64,000 nt of DNA, taken from Phallusia mammillata. Lineage: Eukaryota; Chordata; Ascidiacea; Phlebobranchia; Ascidiidae. The stretch covers positions 1 to 64,000 of the forward strand of contig QLIY01000008.1 of the NCBI GenBank assembly GCA_003260075.1, in the 5' to 3' direction. The position numbers and the translations under genes were made by a program. Below the pieces are notes generated by a model, which saw only the letters and a list, made by a program, of their open reading frames with translations, was not told where the DNA came from and made no database searches. Every line of letters begins with the position of its first letter. The first letter of the stretch is position 1. Positions 56,601-58,228 of this stretch are shown here, one piece after another.

Positions 56601-58228
56601 TGATATCAAATCACTTGAGAGGTAGGCTCTCAGCTTTGAACAGACAGTGATTTTAGGCACATGTTGACAAATTGTTTGCAAACGGTTTAGAAACTCGTTC
56701 ATTTTCTTTCAACAAATTAAACCCTGCAGTTTTCTGCTTCACAACGTTGTAAGGTTGTGTAGCGATTTTGGTCTTTGAGTTTGGTTTAGTTGCAATCAGG
56801 TCAGAAATGTTTACTATACATGGGAAATAAACTCTGATAAAGATTAGGTTTCATCAAAAAGTTGTCAAATTTTTTTTTGCAGGAACAGAAGTGACAATAT
56901 TCTGTCTGTATTCTACCTGACAATATTCTATTCTATCTGTAAACAACAACAACAAACAGATAATTATGTACTATTTGTGAAAAGTATATCATTAGGATTT
57001 TAGAAGACTTTCTTTAATAATAAATTGGCTGATGTATTTTCATTTGCAAATACTTTAGTTGTAAAACAGGCCCGTATAAGTGCAACAAAGTCCCTAAAAC
57101 TTACGTTAGTAACGGGCATCCCAAACAGGCGCTCTCTCTGGTTATAAACTTGTGCGAGTTGTTGACATTCTTTAAGTTGTTTGTTGATGCGCCTCACTTC
57201 GTTGGCAACTTCATGAGCTTTCAGGATCTCATTGTGAGCAGCGAAACCGGCAACAACCATCTGTGGAAGATAAAATCTGAATTTCTGACACTAGTGATAA
57301 CAGCGGGTGTTTATGCATTGGTTCTGAAACGTTTCAGAATTGGGGGGGGGGGACTTCATGAGCTTTCAGGATCTCATTGTGAGCAGCGAAACCGGCTACG
57401 ACCATCTGTGGTAGATAAAATCTGAATTTCTGACACTGGTGATAACAGCGGGTGTTTATGCATTGGTTCTGAAACGTTTCAGAATTGGGGGAAAAATTCG
57501 CCAAAAAAGCCACTTTTTGAAGTCTTTAGAAACATACAGTTCGAGAGTCACTCATTAACAACCTTTAAATGAAAATGAATTTGCTGTCTGCAAGGCTCTC
57601 TGGGGGGGGGGGGGAAAATTCGCCAAAAAAACCACTTTTTGAAGTCTTTAGAAACATACAGTTCGAGAGTCACTCAGTAACAACCTTTAAATGAAAATGA
57701 ATTTGCTGTCTGCAAGGCTCTCTGGCAATTGGAAAATTTAATTGAGCTTAACGTGTTTGCTAGGCATGTTAAGAAATCAACCTCAATCAAATTCACAACA
57801 AATATTTACGGTAGTTTTTTTTTAAATCTCCAGAAACATACAGCTCTAAAGTCACTCTTAAACAACGTTTGCATTAAAATGCATTTACTGTGTTCAAGGG
57901 TCTGTGTGACTCTATGGCAATTGTGAAATTTAATTTAATTTTAGCCTAATGTGTATGCCAGGCCTGCTAGAAAAGTTTTAAATCGAACTCAAGCTCTCAC
58001 ATGCAAACTCAAGGTTGTGGTGGGATTCGAACCCACAAATCGATTGTTTTCAGACCCGACATTGTACGAGTTTTCCGCACACGAACCTGCAAAGTATCGA
58101 GTCGATCCTGGAAGTTGTTCTGATCTCCGAGTTGGAGTTTGTGGAAATGTTCTTCCAGCTCCTGGAGTGAAGCATAAGTCGCTTCCATCTGATCCTCTAG
58201 CTTCTTCGGCCAACCGATCGCCGACCAT
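5895..58228 (-). CDS. DNAH1: Axonemal dynein heavy chain 1, inner arm (gene span, 5'-incomplete)
   Basis: This is the motor subunit of an inner-arm dynein: it hydrolyses ATP to slide doublet microtubules in motile cilia and flagella. I chained 62 exons from splice sites and family similarity. Order of parts: tail/linker (58.2-47.2 kb), AAA1 with P-loop [10 protein letters not shown] and Walker [13 protein letters not shown]2 with [11 protein letters not shown]3 with [11 protein letters not shown]4 with GVGGSGRQS, stalk coiled coil 1, microtubule-binding domain, coiled coil 2, AAA5-AAA6, and the C-terminal domain ending CALDY. Phases match at every junction except around a 62-G run (26595-26656). 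Assignment to DNAH1 rather than DNAH3, 7 or 12 rests on long near-identical stretches in AAA2-AAA4 and the C-terminus, recalled from the human protein. About 3,360 residues are visible against roughly 4,265 in human DNAH1, so about 900 N-terminal residues are missing. No exon in the chained part appears lost, so the gene looks functional apart from assembly damage. Confidence 0.93.
7307..7482 (-). CDS. DNAH1: DNAH1 observed exon 61 (C-terminal domain)
   Basis: 176 bases, phase 0 to 2; encodes [19 protein letters not shown] and [14 protein letters not shown]. Confidence 0.95.
8525..8790. promoter_or_regulatory. Cluster of TGACGTCA/TGACGTAAC motifs
   Basis: Seven close matches to the CRE/ATF palindrome or its half-site lie within 270 bases of a DNAH1 intron. 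They may be a decayed repeat and not a regulatory element, since the same motif recurs at 11960-12300, 16988-17010 and 54490-55020. Confidence 0.3.
8834..9040 (-). CDS. DNAH1: DNAH1 observed exon 60 (C-terminal domain)
   Basis: 207 bases, phase 0; encodes [20 protein letters not shown] and [15 protein letters not shown], a hallmark of the dynein C-terminus. Confidence 0.96.
9604..9748 (-). CDS. DNAH1: DNAH1 observed exon 59 (C-terminal domain)
   Basis: 145 bases, phase 2 to 0; encodes [20 protein letters not shown] and GLVVMS, ending WSGK. Confidence 0.94.
10233..10302 (-). repeat. Dispersed repeat end with CTGATGA...GAAAC motif
   Basis: On the minus strand it reads CTGATGA, an extra A, an imperfect stem (GGCGACC with GGGACGTC), then GAAACGTC. 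The same sequence recurs in part at 13620-13679 before a G run. It recalls hammerhead cores of retroelements, but the extra base and the absent stem III loop leave it uncertain. Confidence 0.4.
10405..10535 (-). CDS. DNAH1: DNAH1 observed exon 58 (C-terminal domain)
   Basis: 131 bases, phase 0 to 2; encodes [16 protein letters not shown] after a basic and proline-rich start. Confidence 0.94.
11371..11541 (-). CDS. DNAH1: DNAH1 observed exon 57 (C-terminal domain)
   Basis: 171 bases, phase 0; encodes [19 protein letters not shown]; acceptor CACCTACAG, donor GAG/GTGAGT. Confidence 0.94.
11938..12300. repeat. Duplicated intron block around a 38-G run
   Basis: About 11940-12098 and 12137-12290 are two copies of one block (GTCATGGTCG, AAAACTGCT, AATGTCGATGATACCAATG), separated by 38 G (12099-12136). 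Both hold TGACGTCA motifs. Confidence 0.65.
12322..12498 (-). CDS. DNAH1: DNAH1 observed exon 56 (C-terminal domain)
   Basis: 177 bases, phase 0; encodes [20 protein letters not shown], the conserved GGRVTDDWD motif. Confidence 0.95.
12782..12895 (-). repeat. tRNA-derived SINE, internal deletion
   Basis: Tail (CAGCATTCCCAAATGGCAAAG) and head (CGTCGAAAGTCGAATCACAAG) are joined without the B box. A tail fragment also lies at 12589-12628. Confidence 0.55.
13243..13282 (+). repeat. Second tRNA-like repeat fragment
   Basis: GGCCGAATAGTCTGAGGCGC and CCCGGGTTCGAATC resemble the A and B boxes of a tRNA-derived SINE different from the main family. A related A-box piece is at 55310-55345. Too short and irregular for a tRNA gene. 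Confidence 0.4.
13308..13487 (-). CDS. DNAH1: DNAH1 observed exon 55 (C-terminal domain)
   Basis: 180 bases, phase 0; encodes [20 protein letters not shown] and [20 protein letters not shown]. Confidence 0.95.
14291..14538. mobile_element. hAT-type MITE copy, left end lost at G run
   Basis: Begins inside the family sequence (AACCGGGAAGG) directly after a 10-G run and ends GGTTTGAAAACCACTG. A related copy at 14112-14273 ends the same way. The two are far less alike than the assembly-type duplicates, so they are probably separate insertions or alleles. Confidence 0.5.
14676..14846 (-). CDS. DNAH1: DNAH1 observed exon 54 (C-terminal domain)
   Basis: 171 bases, phase 0; encodes [19 protein letters not shown] and [18 protein letters not shown]. 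Confidence 0.95.
15057..15120. mobile_element. hAT-like left end fragment
   Basis: CAGTGGTTCTCAAAGTATGG followed by two GGGTCGCG blocks is a typical hAT terminus, but I find no matching right end. Confidence 0.4.
15630..15761 (-). CDS. DNAH1: DNAH1 observed exon 53 (C-terminal domain)
   Basis: 132 bases, phase 0; encodes [20 protein letters not shown]. Confidence 0.96.
16335..16418 (-). repeat. SINE tail fragment
   Basis: Only the non-tRNA tail (CAGGCCTATTAGG... to AGGCGCAGGCTA) is present. A similar fragment is at 18158-18235. Confidence 0.5.
16544..16765 (-). CDS. DNAH1: DNAH1 observed exon 52 (AAA6 / C-terminal domain)
   Basis: 222 bases, phase 0; encodes [19 protein letters not shown] and [10 protein letters not shown], a motif found in essentially all axonemal heavy chains. 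Confidence 0.96.
17021..17120 (-). pseudogene. Truncated copy of DNAH1 exon 51
   Basis: The donor side of exon 51 is repeated almost exactly (compare 17459-17561) and stops at a 10-G run. The surrounding intron is duplicated too (about 16834-17120 against 17134-17560). Most likely an unmerged contig end, not a real exon. Confidence 0.85.
17459..17623 (-). CDS. DNAH1: DNAH1 observed exon 51 (AAA6)
   Basis: 165 bases, phase 0; encodes [15 protein letters not shown] and [11 protein letters not shown]; donor GTG/GTTAGT. A partial copy lies at 17021-17120. Confidence 0.93.
18264..18301 (-). pseudogene. Truncated copy of DNAH1 exon 50
   Basis: The last 38 bases of exon 50, with donor, repeat here and end at a G run; the intact exon follows at 18368. 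The right copy carries a ten-base insertion just outside the exon (ATATACAAAA). Confidence 0.8.
18368..18520 (-). CDS. DNAH1: DNAH1 observed exon 50 (AAA6)
   Basis: 153 bases, phase 0; encodes [20 protein letters not shown] and [12 protein letters not shown] truncated copy of its 3' end lies at 18264-18301. Confidence 0.94.
18938..19053 (-). CDS. DNAH1: DNAH1 observed exon 49 (AAA6)
   Basis: 116 bases, phase 1 to 0; encodes [20 protein letters not shown]; donor TGT/GTAAGT. Confidence 0.94.
19421..19616 (-). CDS. DNAH1: DNAH1 observed exon 48 (AAA6)
   Basis: 196 bases, phase 0 to 1; encodes [20 protein letters not shown] and [14 protein letters not shown]. Confidence 0.95.
19810..20219. mobile_element. 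hAT-type non-autonomous element, 410 bp, 8-bp TSD
   Basis: Direct repeats CTCTACAC (19802-19809 and 20220-20227) flank an element whose ends read GATGGGCC and, reversed, GATGTGCC. Inside are palindromic blocks of GCTCGGTGCTCGGCCGAGC type near each end. No transposase is present. Pieces of the family recur at 25888-25915 and from 58283 onward. Confidence 0.75.
20349..20574 (-). CDS. DNAH1: DNAH1 observed exon 47 (AAA5-AAA6)
   Basis: 226 bases, phase 2 to 0; encodes [19 protein letters not shown] and [20 protein letters not shown]. Confidence 0.95.
21256..21416 (-). CDS. DNAH1: DNAH1 observed exon 46 (AAA5)
   Basis: 161 bases, phase 0 to 2; encodes [16 protein letters not shown] and [10 protein letters not shown]. 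Confidence 0.95.
21843..22016 (-). CDS. DNAH1: DNAH1 observed exon 45 (AAA5)
   Basis: 174 bases, phase 0; encodes [19 protein letters not shown] and [13 protein letters not shown]. Confidence 0.95.
22070..22345. repeat. GTACTCGA-rich low-complexity stretch
   Basis: Motifs such as ACTCGGGTACTCGAAG recur irregularly about a dozen times. Possibly a decayed tandem repeat related to the GAGTACTCGG block of the 19.8-kb element. Confidence 0.4.
22618..22839 (-). CDS. DNAH1: DNAH1 observed exon 44 (AAA5)
   Basis: 222 bases, phase 0; encodes [20 protein letters not shown] and [11 protein letters not shown]. Confidence 0.95.
23680..23882 (-). CDS. DNAH1: DNAH1 observed exon 43 (coiled coil 2 to AAA5)
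   Basis: 203 bases, phase 1 to 0; encodes [19 protein letters not shown], then [15 protein letters not shown], the start of AAA5. Confidence 0.95.
24140..24297 (-). CDS. DNAH1: DNAH1 observed exon 42 (stalk coiled coil 2)
   Basis: 158 bases, phase 2 to 1; encodes [20 protein letters not shown], coiled coil 2, preceded by [12 protein letters not shown]; donor T/GTAAGT. Confidence 0.94.
24341..24553 (+). repeat. tRNA-derived SINE
   Basis: Contains a B-box-like GGTTCGAATCCCACC and a decayed A box (TGTAGTTTAGTTTGTACC), then a non-tRNA tail (CTAGGTTATGCCTTTCC...). It is the best-preserved member in its cluster (24341-25092). Confidence 0.7.
24668..24850 (+). repeat. tRNA-derived SINE
   Basis: Second copy in the cluster, about 80% like the first by eye; the B box has decayed to GGTTGGAATCCCACC. 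Confidence 0.65.
24989..25092 (+). repeat. tRNA-derived SINE, truncated
   Basis: Has a good A box (TAGCTCAGTTAGTAGAGCG) but stops before the B box, running directly into intron sequence. Confidence 0.65.
25154..25190 (-). pseudogene. Truncated copy of DNAH1 exon 41
   Basis: 37 bases identical to the 3' end of exon 41 with its donor, stopped by a 10-G run; the intact exon starts 55 bases further on. Confidence 0.8.
25246..25406 (-). CDS. DNAH1: DNAH1 observed exon 41 (microtubule-binding domain)
   Basis: 161 bases, phase 0 to 2; encodes [18 protein letters not shown] and [14 protein letters not shown] truncated copy of its 3' end lies at 25154-25190. Confidence 0.95.
25658..25819 (-). CDS. 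DNAH1: DNAH1 observed exon 40 (microtubule-binding region)
   Basis: 162 bases, phase 0; encodes [20 protein letters not shown] and [18 protein letters not shown], the entry to the stalk tip. Confidence 0.95.
26168..26398. mobile_element. hAT-type MITE, flanked by CCTAAAC
   Basis: Starts CAGTGGTTCCCAACCGGG and ends in a decayed inverted copy (GGTTTGGAA). The direct repeat CCTAAAC lies on both sides. Two more, damaged copies of this family lie at about 14112-14273 and 14291-14538, where the end GGTTTGAAAACCACTG is intact. Confidence 0.65.
26440..26592 (-). CDS. DNAH1: DNAH1 observed exon 39 (stalk coiled coil 1)
   Basis: 153 bases, phase 0, taking the CAG at 26593-26595 as acceptor; encodes [12 protein letters not shown] and [19 protein letters not shown], ending NKNDVTE at donor GTGATT. 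It is possible instead that it and the IVAKE remnant are one exon split by the filler. Confidence 0.88.
26657..26671 (-). CDS. DNAH1: DNAH1 truncated exon remnant (IVAKE) at 62-G run
   Basis: After acceptor CCGTCGCAG, five codons (IVAKE) continue the coiled coil in phase, then the sequence runs into 62 G (26595-26656). Read through as one exon, the G run would give a proline stretch and shift the frame by one. The rest of this exon, about three residues by comparison with human DNAH1, and perhaps an intron, are hidden by the run. Confidence 0.7.
26884..27003 (-). CDS. DNAH1: DNAH1 observed exon 38 (stalk coiled coil 1)
   Basis: 120 bases, phase 0; includes [17 protein letters not shown], heptad-rich coiled coil 1 of the stalk; acceptor ATCGTCACAG, donor ACG/GTGAGA. 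Confidence 0.92.
27630..27826 (-). CDS. DNAH1: DNAH1 observed exon 37 (AAA4 end to stalk)
   Basis: 197 bases, phase 1 to 0; encodes [17 protein letters not shown] and [16 protein letters not shown], the last AAA4 helices before the stalk. Confidence 0.94.
28298..28467 (-). CDS. DNAH1: DNAH1 observed exon 36 (AAA4)
   Basis: 170 bases, phase 2 to 1; encodes [18 protein letters not shown] and [15 protein letters not shown], a dynein hallmark. Confidence 0.95.
28799..28983 (-). CDS. DNAH1: DNAH1 observed exon 35 (AAA4)
   Basis: 185 bases, phase 0 to 2; encodes [19 protein letters not shown] and [13 protein letters not shown]. Confidence 0.95.
29325..29484 (-). CDS. DNAH1: DNAH1 observed exon 34 (AAA4)
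   Basis: 160 bases, phase 2 to 0; encodes [19 protein letters not shown] and the Walker B-like [15 protein letters not shown]. Confidence 0.95.
29600..30062 (+). repeat. 21-bp minisatellite
   Basis: About 20 degenerate copies of a 21-base unit (ATCAAATCATCGTCACATGAG type) lie within a DNAH1 intron. Because the unit is a multiple of three and poor in stops, both strands stay open for 80-105 codons, giving a seven-residue peptide repeat (MRSNDHH type). No sign that it is translated. Confidence 0.8.
30079..30275 (-). CDS. DNAH1: DNAH1 observed exon 33 (AAA4 P-loop)
   Basis: 197 bases, phase 0 to 2. It encodes [18 protein letters not shown] and the AAA4 P-loop [18 protein letters not shown] second copy of its 5' end lies at 30346-30413 after a G run. 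Confidence 0.95.
30346..30413 (-). pseudogene. Partial copy of the 5' end of DNAH1 exon 33
   Basis: Follows a 12-G run and repeats the start of exon 33 with its acceptor. It differs from the intact copy at several single bases, as alleles would. Confidence 0.85.
30844..30948 (-). CDS. DNAH1: DNAH1 observed exon 32 (AAA3-AAA4)
   Basis: 105 bases, phase 0; includes [20 protein letters not shown]; acceptor TTTCCACAG, donor AAG/GTATAA. Confidence 0.91.
31625..31753 (-). CDS. DNAH1: DNAH1 observed exon 31 (AAA3-AAA4)
   Basis: 129 bases, phase 0; encodes [19 protein letters not shown] and ends IKERFK at donor AAG/GTAATA. Confidence 0.93.
32254..32435 (-). CDS. DNAH1: DNAH1 observed exon 30 (AAA3)
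   Basis: 182 bases, phase 1 to 0; contains [19 protein letters not shown], the near-invariant motif at the end of AAA3; donor GAT/GTAAGT. Confidence 0.95.
33627..33656 (-). CDS. DNAH1: DNAH1 observed exon 29, 30-nt micro-exon
   Basis: Only 30 bases between acceptor CACTGCAG and donor GA/GTGAGT, phase 1 to 1. It supplies about ten residues (GARSIISHM) that line up with a short linker of the same place in DNAH1. Both splice sites are good and the phases of both neighbours require it, but with so short an exon the call rests on context. Confidence 0.72.
   Translation of the reverse strand, partial: EAQGALSAI
34203..34377. mobile_element. hAT-type MITE, 175 bp
   Basis: Inverted ends CAGTGGTGGGATTC and GAATCCCACCACTG are perfect over 14 bases. 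Flanking octamers CTTTTAAC and ATTATAAC agree at six of eight positions. The interior has ACCGGTTC blocks. No coding capacity. Confidence 0.75.
34447..34620 (-). CDS. DNAH1: DNAH1 observed exon 28 (AAA3)
   Basis: 174 bases, phase 1 to 1; encodes [20 protein letters not shown] and RHFNYL, the sensor region of AAA3. Confidence 0.95.
35037..35146 (-). repeat. tRNA-derived SINE
   Basis: Reverse copy with GGGTTCGAATCCCACC-type B box (plus strand GTGGGATTCGAACCC) and AGCTACACAGGCTC at the tRNA head. Confidence 0.65.
35196..35382 (-). CDS. DNAH1: DNAH1 observed exon 27 (AAA3 Walker B)
   Basis: 187 bases, phase 0 to 1; encodes [16 protein letters not shown], the Walker B stretch [11 protein letters not shown] and [18 protein letters not shown]. 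Strongly conserved across axonemal dyneins. Confidence 0.95.
35707..35838 (-). CDS. DNAH1: DNAH1 observed exon 26 (AAA3 P-loop)
   Basis: 132 bases, phase 0; encodes the AAA3 P-loop [20 protein letters not shown] and then [11 protein letters not shown]; donor CAA/GTACGT. Confidence 0.94.
36249..36389 (-). CDS. DNAH1: DNAH1 observed exon 25 (AAA3)
   Basis: 141 bases, phase 0; acceptor GTCTTCAG, donor CAG/GTCGGT. It includes [20 protein letters not shown], just upstream of the AAA3 P-loop. Confidence 0.92.
36741..36869 (-). CDS. DNAH1: DNAH1 observed exon 24 (AAA3 lead-in, acidic loop)
   Basis: 129 bases, phase 0; begins [20 protein letters not shown] and runs into an acidic DADDDEE loop, where human DNAH1 also has an acidic run. 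Confidence 0.9.
37322..37480 (-). CDS. DNAH1: DNAH1 observed exon 23 (AAA2-AAA3)
   Basis: 159 bases, phase 0; acceptor GACACACAG, donor GAC/GTAAGA. It includes [17 protein letters not shown]. The intron before it (37481-39712) is 2.2 kb and holds only repeats. Confidence 0.93.
37481..39712. other. Long DNAH1 intron, no gene
   Basis: Contains two assembly-type duplications (37700-37901 against 37914-38102; 39222-39279 against 39289-39346). No conserved coding sequence is visible on either strand. Confidence 0.6.
39713..39832 (-). CDS. DNAH1: DNAH1 observed exon 22 (AAA2-AAA3)
   Basis: 120 bases, phase 0; acceptor TGTTTACAG, donor GAG/GTAAAA. It includes [19 protein letters not shown]. Confidence 0.9.
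39931..40128. repeat. Palindromic element 1 with hammerhead-like arms
   Basis: About 198 bases. The left end (GTAAGCTGCAGACCGTGCAC) and the right end (GTGCACAGTCTGCAG) are inverted copies. Its interior (for example TCGTATTGGCTAGTGTAG) is shared with 42117-42314, so this is a dispersed element. The left arm, read on the minus strand, is the ribozyme at 39934-39985. The right arm (GAAACC, GTGCACAGTCTGCAG) keeps only the 3' half of the fold. It sits in the DNAH1 intron between observed exons 21 and 22. Confidence 0.7.
39934..39985 (-). ncRNA. Type-I hammerhead ribozyme motif, conserved core intact
   Basis: On the minus strand: stem I strand AGCGGCA, then CTGATGA (39972-39978), stem II GACC-TTGTT-GGTC, then GAAA (39955-39958), a short stem III, GTC as cleavage triplet (C at 39941), and the second stem I strand TGCAGCT. 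Stem II is a perfect 4-bp hairpin; stem I pairs at six of seven positions; stem III is weak (A-U and C-G only). All invariant core bases of a hammerhead are present. It is in the sense orientation of the DNAH1 pre-mRNA. Weak stem III may limit self-cleavage of a monomer. Confidence 0.65.
40458..40631 (-). CDS. DNAH1: DNAH1 observed exon 21 (AAA2)
   Basis: 174 bases, phase 0; acceptor TTTTTCAG, donor GAG/GTAAGA. It contains [20 protein letters not shown], the AAA2 arginine-finger region common to dyneins. Confidence 0.95.
41066..41198 (-). CDS. DNAH1: DNAH1 observed exon 20 (AAA2)
   Basis: 133 bases, phase 2 to 0. It encodes [19 protein letters not shown] and [11 protein letters not shown], a form closest to DNAH1 among the inner-arm chains that I can recall. 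Confidence 0.95.
41621..41684 (+). ncRNA. Type-I hammerhead-like motif with one core change
   Basis: Plus strand: stem I AGCTGCA (41623-41629), CTGATAA in place of CTGATGA (41630-41636), stem II GCTC-TTACA-GATC with one mismatch, GAAA (41650-41653), stem III ACAG/CTGT, cleavage triplet GTC (C at 41669), and TGCAGCT (41670-41676), which pairs with the first strand over seven perfect base pairs. The single core substitution (G8 to A) should abolish or strongly reduce cleavage. It is antisense to DNAH1. The left half of its element appears lost at an assembly junction. Confidence 0.65.
41929..42068 (-). CDS. DNAH1: DNAH1 observed exon 19 (AAA2)
   Basis: 140 bases, phase 0 to 2; acceptor CATTTCAG, donor TG/GTGGGT. 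It encodes [19 protein letters not shown] and ends DKRW. Confidence 0.94.
42117..42314. repeat. Palindromic element 2 with decayed hammerhead arms
   Basis: Same family as 39931-40128. The left arm on the minus strand keeps CTGATGA (42152-42158) but has AAAA for GAAA and no clear cleavage triplet. The right arm on the plus strand keeps GAAA (42283-42286), a perfect 5-bp stem III (ACAGT/ACTGT) and GTC (42298-42300), but its first core has decayed to CCGTTGA. Confidence 0.65.
42659..43344. mobile_element. Inverted-end element CAGGGTTCCCGCG...CGCGGGAAACCTG
   Basis: Ends CAGGGTTCCCGCG and CGCGGGAAACCTG are inverted, and TAGCAG lies directly outside both. The interior is duplicated around a 9-G run (about 42596-42940 against 42950-43318), so its true length is about half of what is shown. 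Related in style to hAT MITEs. Confidence 0.55.
43396..43790 (-). CDS. DNAH1: DNAH1 observed exon 18 (AAA2 P-loop)
   Basis: 395 bases, the longest coding exon, phase 1 to 0. It encodes [15 protein letters not shown] and the AAA2 P-loop [18 protein letters not shown]2 binds nucleotide in dyneins but is thought not to hydrolyse it. Confidence 0.95.
44254..44296 (-). pseudogene. Truncated copy of DNAH1 exon 17, 3' part
   Basis: Repeats the donor side of exon 17 (44470 onward) and stops at a G run. A ten-base indel and several substitutions separate the surrounding intron copies. Confidence 0.8.
44470..44581 (-). CDS. DNAH1: DNAH1 observed exon 17 (AAA1-AAA2 link)
   Basis: 112 bases, phase 0 to 1; includes [19 protein letters not shown]. 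Truncated extra copies flank it: its 3' part at 44254-44296 and its 5' part at 44866-44915, each next to a G run. Confidence 0.93.
44866..44915 (-). pseudogene. Partial copy of DNAH1 exon 17, 5' part
   Basis: Follows an 11-base G run and repeats the acceptor side of exon 17 plus about 270 bases of upstream intron (44533-44854 against 44866-45190). Confidence 0.8.
45297..45386 (-). CDS. DNAH1: DNAH1 observed exon 16 (AAA1)
   Basis: 90 bases, phase 0; acceptor TTCTACACAG, donor AAG/GTACGT. It encodes [18 protein letters not shown] and a following helix of the AAA1 small subdomain. Confidence 0.94.
45850..46020 (-). CDS. DNAH1: DNAH1 observed exon 15 (AAA1)
   Basis: 171 bases, phase 0; donor AAA/GTAAGT. 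It contains the AAA1 sensor stretch [18 protein letters not shown], almost invariant among dyneins. Confidence 0.95.
46272..46330. mobile_element. hAT-like left end fragment
   Basis: CAGGGTTCGGTAACCAATGG and GCTCGCAAGCC resemble the terminus of hAT elements. The other end is not visible. Confidence 0.4.
46541..46778 (-). CDS. DNAH1: DNAH1 observed exon 14 (AAA1 Walker A and B)
   Basis: 238 bases, phase 2 to 0. It carries the main catalytic site: P-loop [19 protein letters not shown], the CSDQLDF segment, and Walker [10 protein letters not shown]. All key residues are present (K of the P-loop, D and E of Walker B), so ATP hydrolysis at AAA1 is expected to work. Confidence 0.96.
46785..47030. 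repeat. Degenerate ATCATGAAACATCT-type repeats
   Basis: Irregular copies of a CATATGATCGTGAATATGA / ATCATGAAACATCT unit spread from just inside the acceptor of exon 14 into the intron, recalling the minisatellite at 29.6 kb but far more decayed. Confidence 0.4.
47171..47284 (-). CDS. DNAH1: DNAH1 observed exon 13 (start of AAA1)
   Basis: 114 bases, phase 2 to 2; acceptor ATTTTCAG, donor CG/GTGAGT. It encodes [19 protein letters not shown], the conserved entry to AAA1. Confidence 0.94.
47515..47686 (+). repeat. tRNA-derived SINE
   Basis: Plus-strand copy from TGGTAGAGCGCGAGTCCCGG through GGGTTTGAATCCCACC and the shared tail to GGCGTACTGTGATT. Confidence 0.7.
47716..47798 (-). CDS. DNAH1: DNAH1 observed exon 12 (end of linker)
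   Basis: 83 bases, phase 0 to 2; acceptor TATCTACAG, donor GAG/GTGAAC. It encodes VHARDVV and DFEWISQLR, the helix that leads into AAA1. Confidence 0.92.
48291..48475 (-). CDS. DNAH1: DNAH1 observed exon 11 (linker)
   Basis: 185 bases, phase 1 to 0; donor GAG/GTAAGT. It encodes [18 protein letters not shown] followed by a long helix ending ALIVIE. Confidence 0.93.
49268..49481 (-). CDS. DNAH1: DNAH1 observed exon 10 (linker)
   Basis: 214 bases, phase 0 to 1; acceptor GTTTACAG, donor CCAG/GTGAAA. It encodes the segment from [12 protein letters not shown] to TEWVLNWPG near the end of the linker. Confidence 0.93.
50018..50123 (-). CDS. DNAH1: DNAH1 observed exon 9 (linker)
   Basis: 106 bases, phase 2 to 0; encodes [19 protein letters not shown], one of the most conserved linker motifs, and ends CFENVFK before donor GTGCGA. 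Confidence 0.94.
50511..50632 (-). CDS. DNAH1: DNAH1 observed exon 8 (linker)
   Basis: 122 bases, phase 0 to 2; acceptor CGTTTCAG, donor CAG/GTAAGC. It includes [17 protein letters not shown] followed by SAFPR, just ahead of the [10 protein letters not shown] motif of the next exon. Confidence 0.93.
51058..51222 (-). CDS. DNAH1: DNAH1 observed exon 7 (linker)
   Basis: 165 bases, phase 0; acceptor CCATTAG, donor CAG/GTTTGG. It contains [17 protein letters not shown], the signature of the linker close to AAA1. Confidence 0.93.
51367..51592 (-). repeat. tRNA-derived SINE, near full length
   Basis: Complete reverse copy: tail, B box (plus strand GGTGGGATTCGAACCCACG), A box (ATGAGCTACACAGGCTC) and the head region with CGAAAGTCGAATGACTAGC. 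Its head is partly repeated at 51662-51735 after a G run. Confidence 0.7.
51615..51649 (-). pseudogene. Truncated copy of DNAH1 exon 6
   Basis: The donor end of exon 6 repeats here and is cut by an 11-G run; the intact exon begins at 51760. Part of the adjacent SINE is repeated with it. Confidence 0.8.
51760..51927 (-). CDS. DNAH1: DNAH1 observed exon 6 (linker)
   Basis: 168 bases, phase 0; acceptor AAAAACAG, donor CAG/GTGAGA. It contains [17 protein letters not shown], the linker helix found in all axonemal heavy chains. A truncated copy of its 3' end lies at 51615-51649. Confidence 0.93.
52095..52150 (-). repeat. Dispersed repeat end with CTGATGA...GAAA motif
   Basis: On the minus strand CTGATGA is followed by T, a GGC/GCC stem with a long loop, GAAA and TGTC. 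A similar fragment without CTGATGA lies near 7162-7185. Loosely hammerhead-like and of unknown origin. Confidence 0.35.
52480..52567 (-). pseudogene. Truncated copy of DNAH1 exon 5
   Basis: 88 bases repeating the 3' end of exon 5 with its donor, with synonymous-type differences, cut by a G run just before the intact exon. Confidence 0.85.
52588..52737 (-). CDS. DNAH1: DNAH1 observed exon 5 (linker)
   Basis: 150 bases, phase 0; acceptor TTGCTCAG, donor GAG/GTGATC. It encodes the motif [20 protein letters not shown], typical of the dynein linker. A truncated copy of the exon lies at 52480-52567 before a G run. Confidence 0.93.
53182..53460. mobile_element. hAT-type MITE, 279 bp, exact 8-bp TSD
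   Basis: TTATAACG flanks it exactly (53174-53181 and 53461-53468). Ends CAGTGTTTCTTAACC and GGTTAAGAATCCCTG are inverted copies with two mismatches. No open reading frame of note. Confidence 0.85.
53500..53648 (-). CDS. DNAH1: DNAH1 observed exon 4 (linker)
   Basis: 149 bases, phase 1 to 0; donor AAA/GTATGT. It contains the highly conserved linker motif [18 protein letters not shown], which marks dynein linker subdomains. Confidence 0.92.
54263..54461 (-). CDS. DNAH1: DNAH1 observed exon 3 (linker)
   Basis: 199 bases, phase 0 to 1; includes the conserved linker stretch [16 protein letters not shown]. The acceptor AATGCAG lacks a good pyrimidine tract, and the donor G/GTCGGT has an unusual C at +3. 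Both are fixed by the reading frame of the neighbouring exons, not by site strength. Confidence 0.82.
54462..57104. other. Longest DNAH1 intron, no gene
   Basis: 2.6 kb between observed exons 3 and 2. It holds TGACGTCA motifs (54480-55020), duplicated blocks around G runs (55371-55490 against 55557-55675; 56422-56570 against 56586-56737), and nothing recognisably coding. Confidence 0.55.
57105..57260 (-). CDS. DNAH1: DNAH1 observed exon 2 (tail/linker)
   Basis: 156 bases, phase 0 at both ends; acceptor TTCCACAG, donor AAC/GTAAGT. It encodes a helical segment from [11 protein letters not shown] to LFGMPVTN. A partial second copy of its 5' half lies at 57353-57405 behind a G run. Confidence 0.9.
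57353..57405 (-). pseudogene. Partial copy of DNAH1 exon 2, 5' part
   Basis: Follows a G run and repeats the acceptor side of exon 2 and the adjoining intron. Confidence 0.8.
58087..58228 (-). CDS. DNAH1: DNAH1 exon 1 of those observed (tail/linker)
   Basis: 142 bases; acceptor CTCGCAG, donor CAG/GTTCGT; starts with one base of a split codon and ends in phase 0. It encodes the tail segment running from [10 protein letters not shown] to FQDRLDTLQ. This is the most upstream exon that I recognise as dynein. Confidence 0.85.
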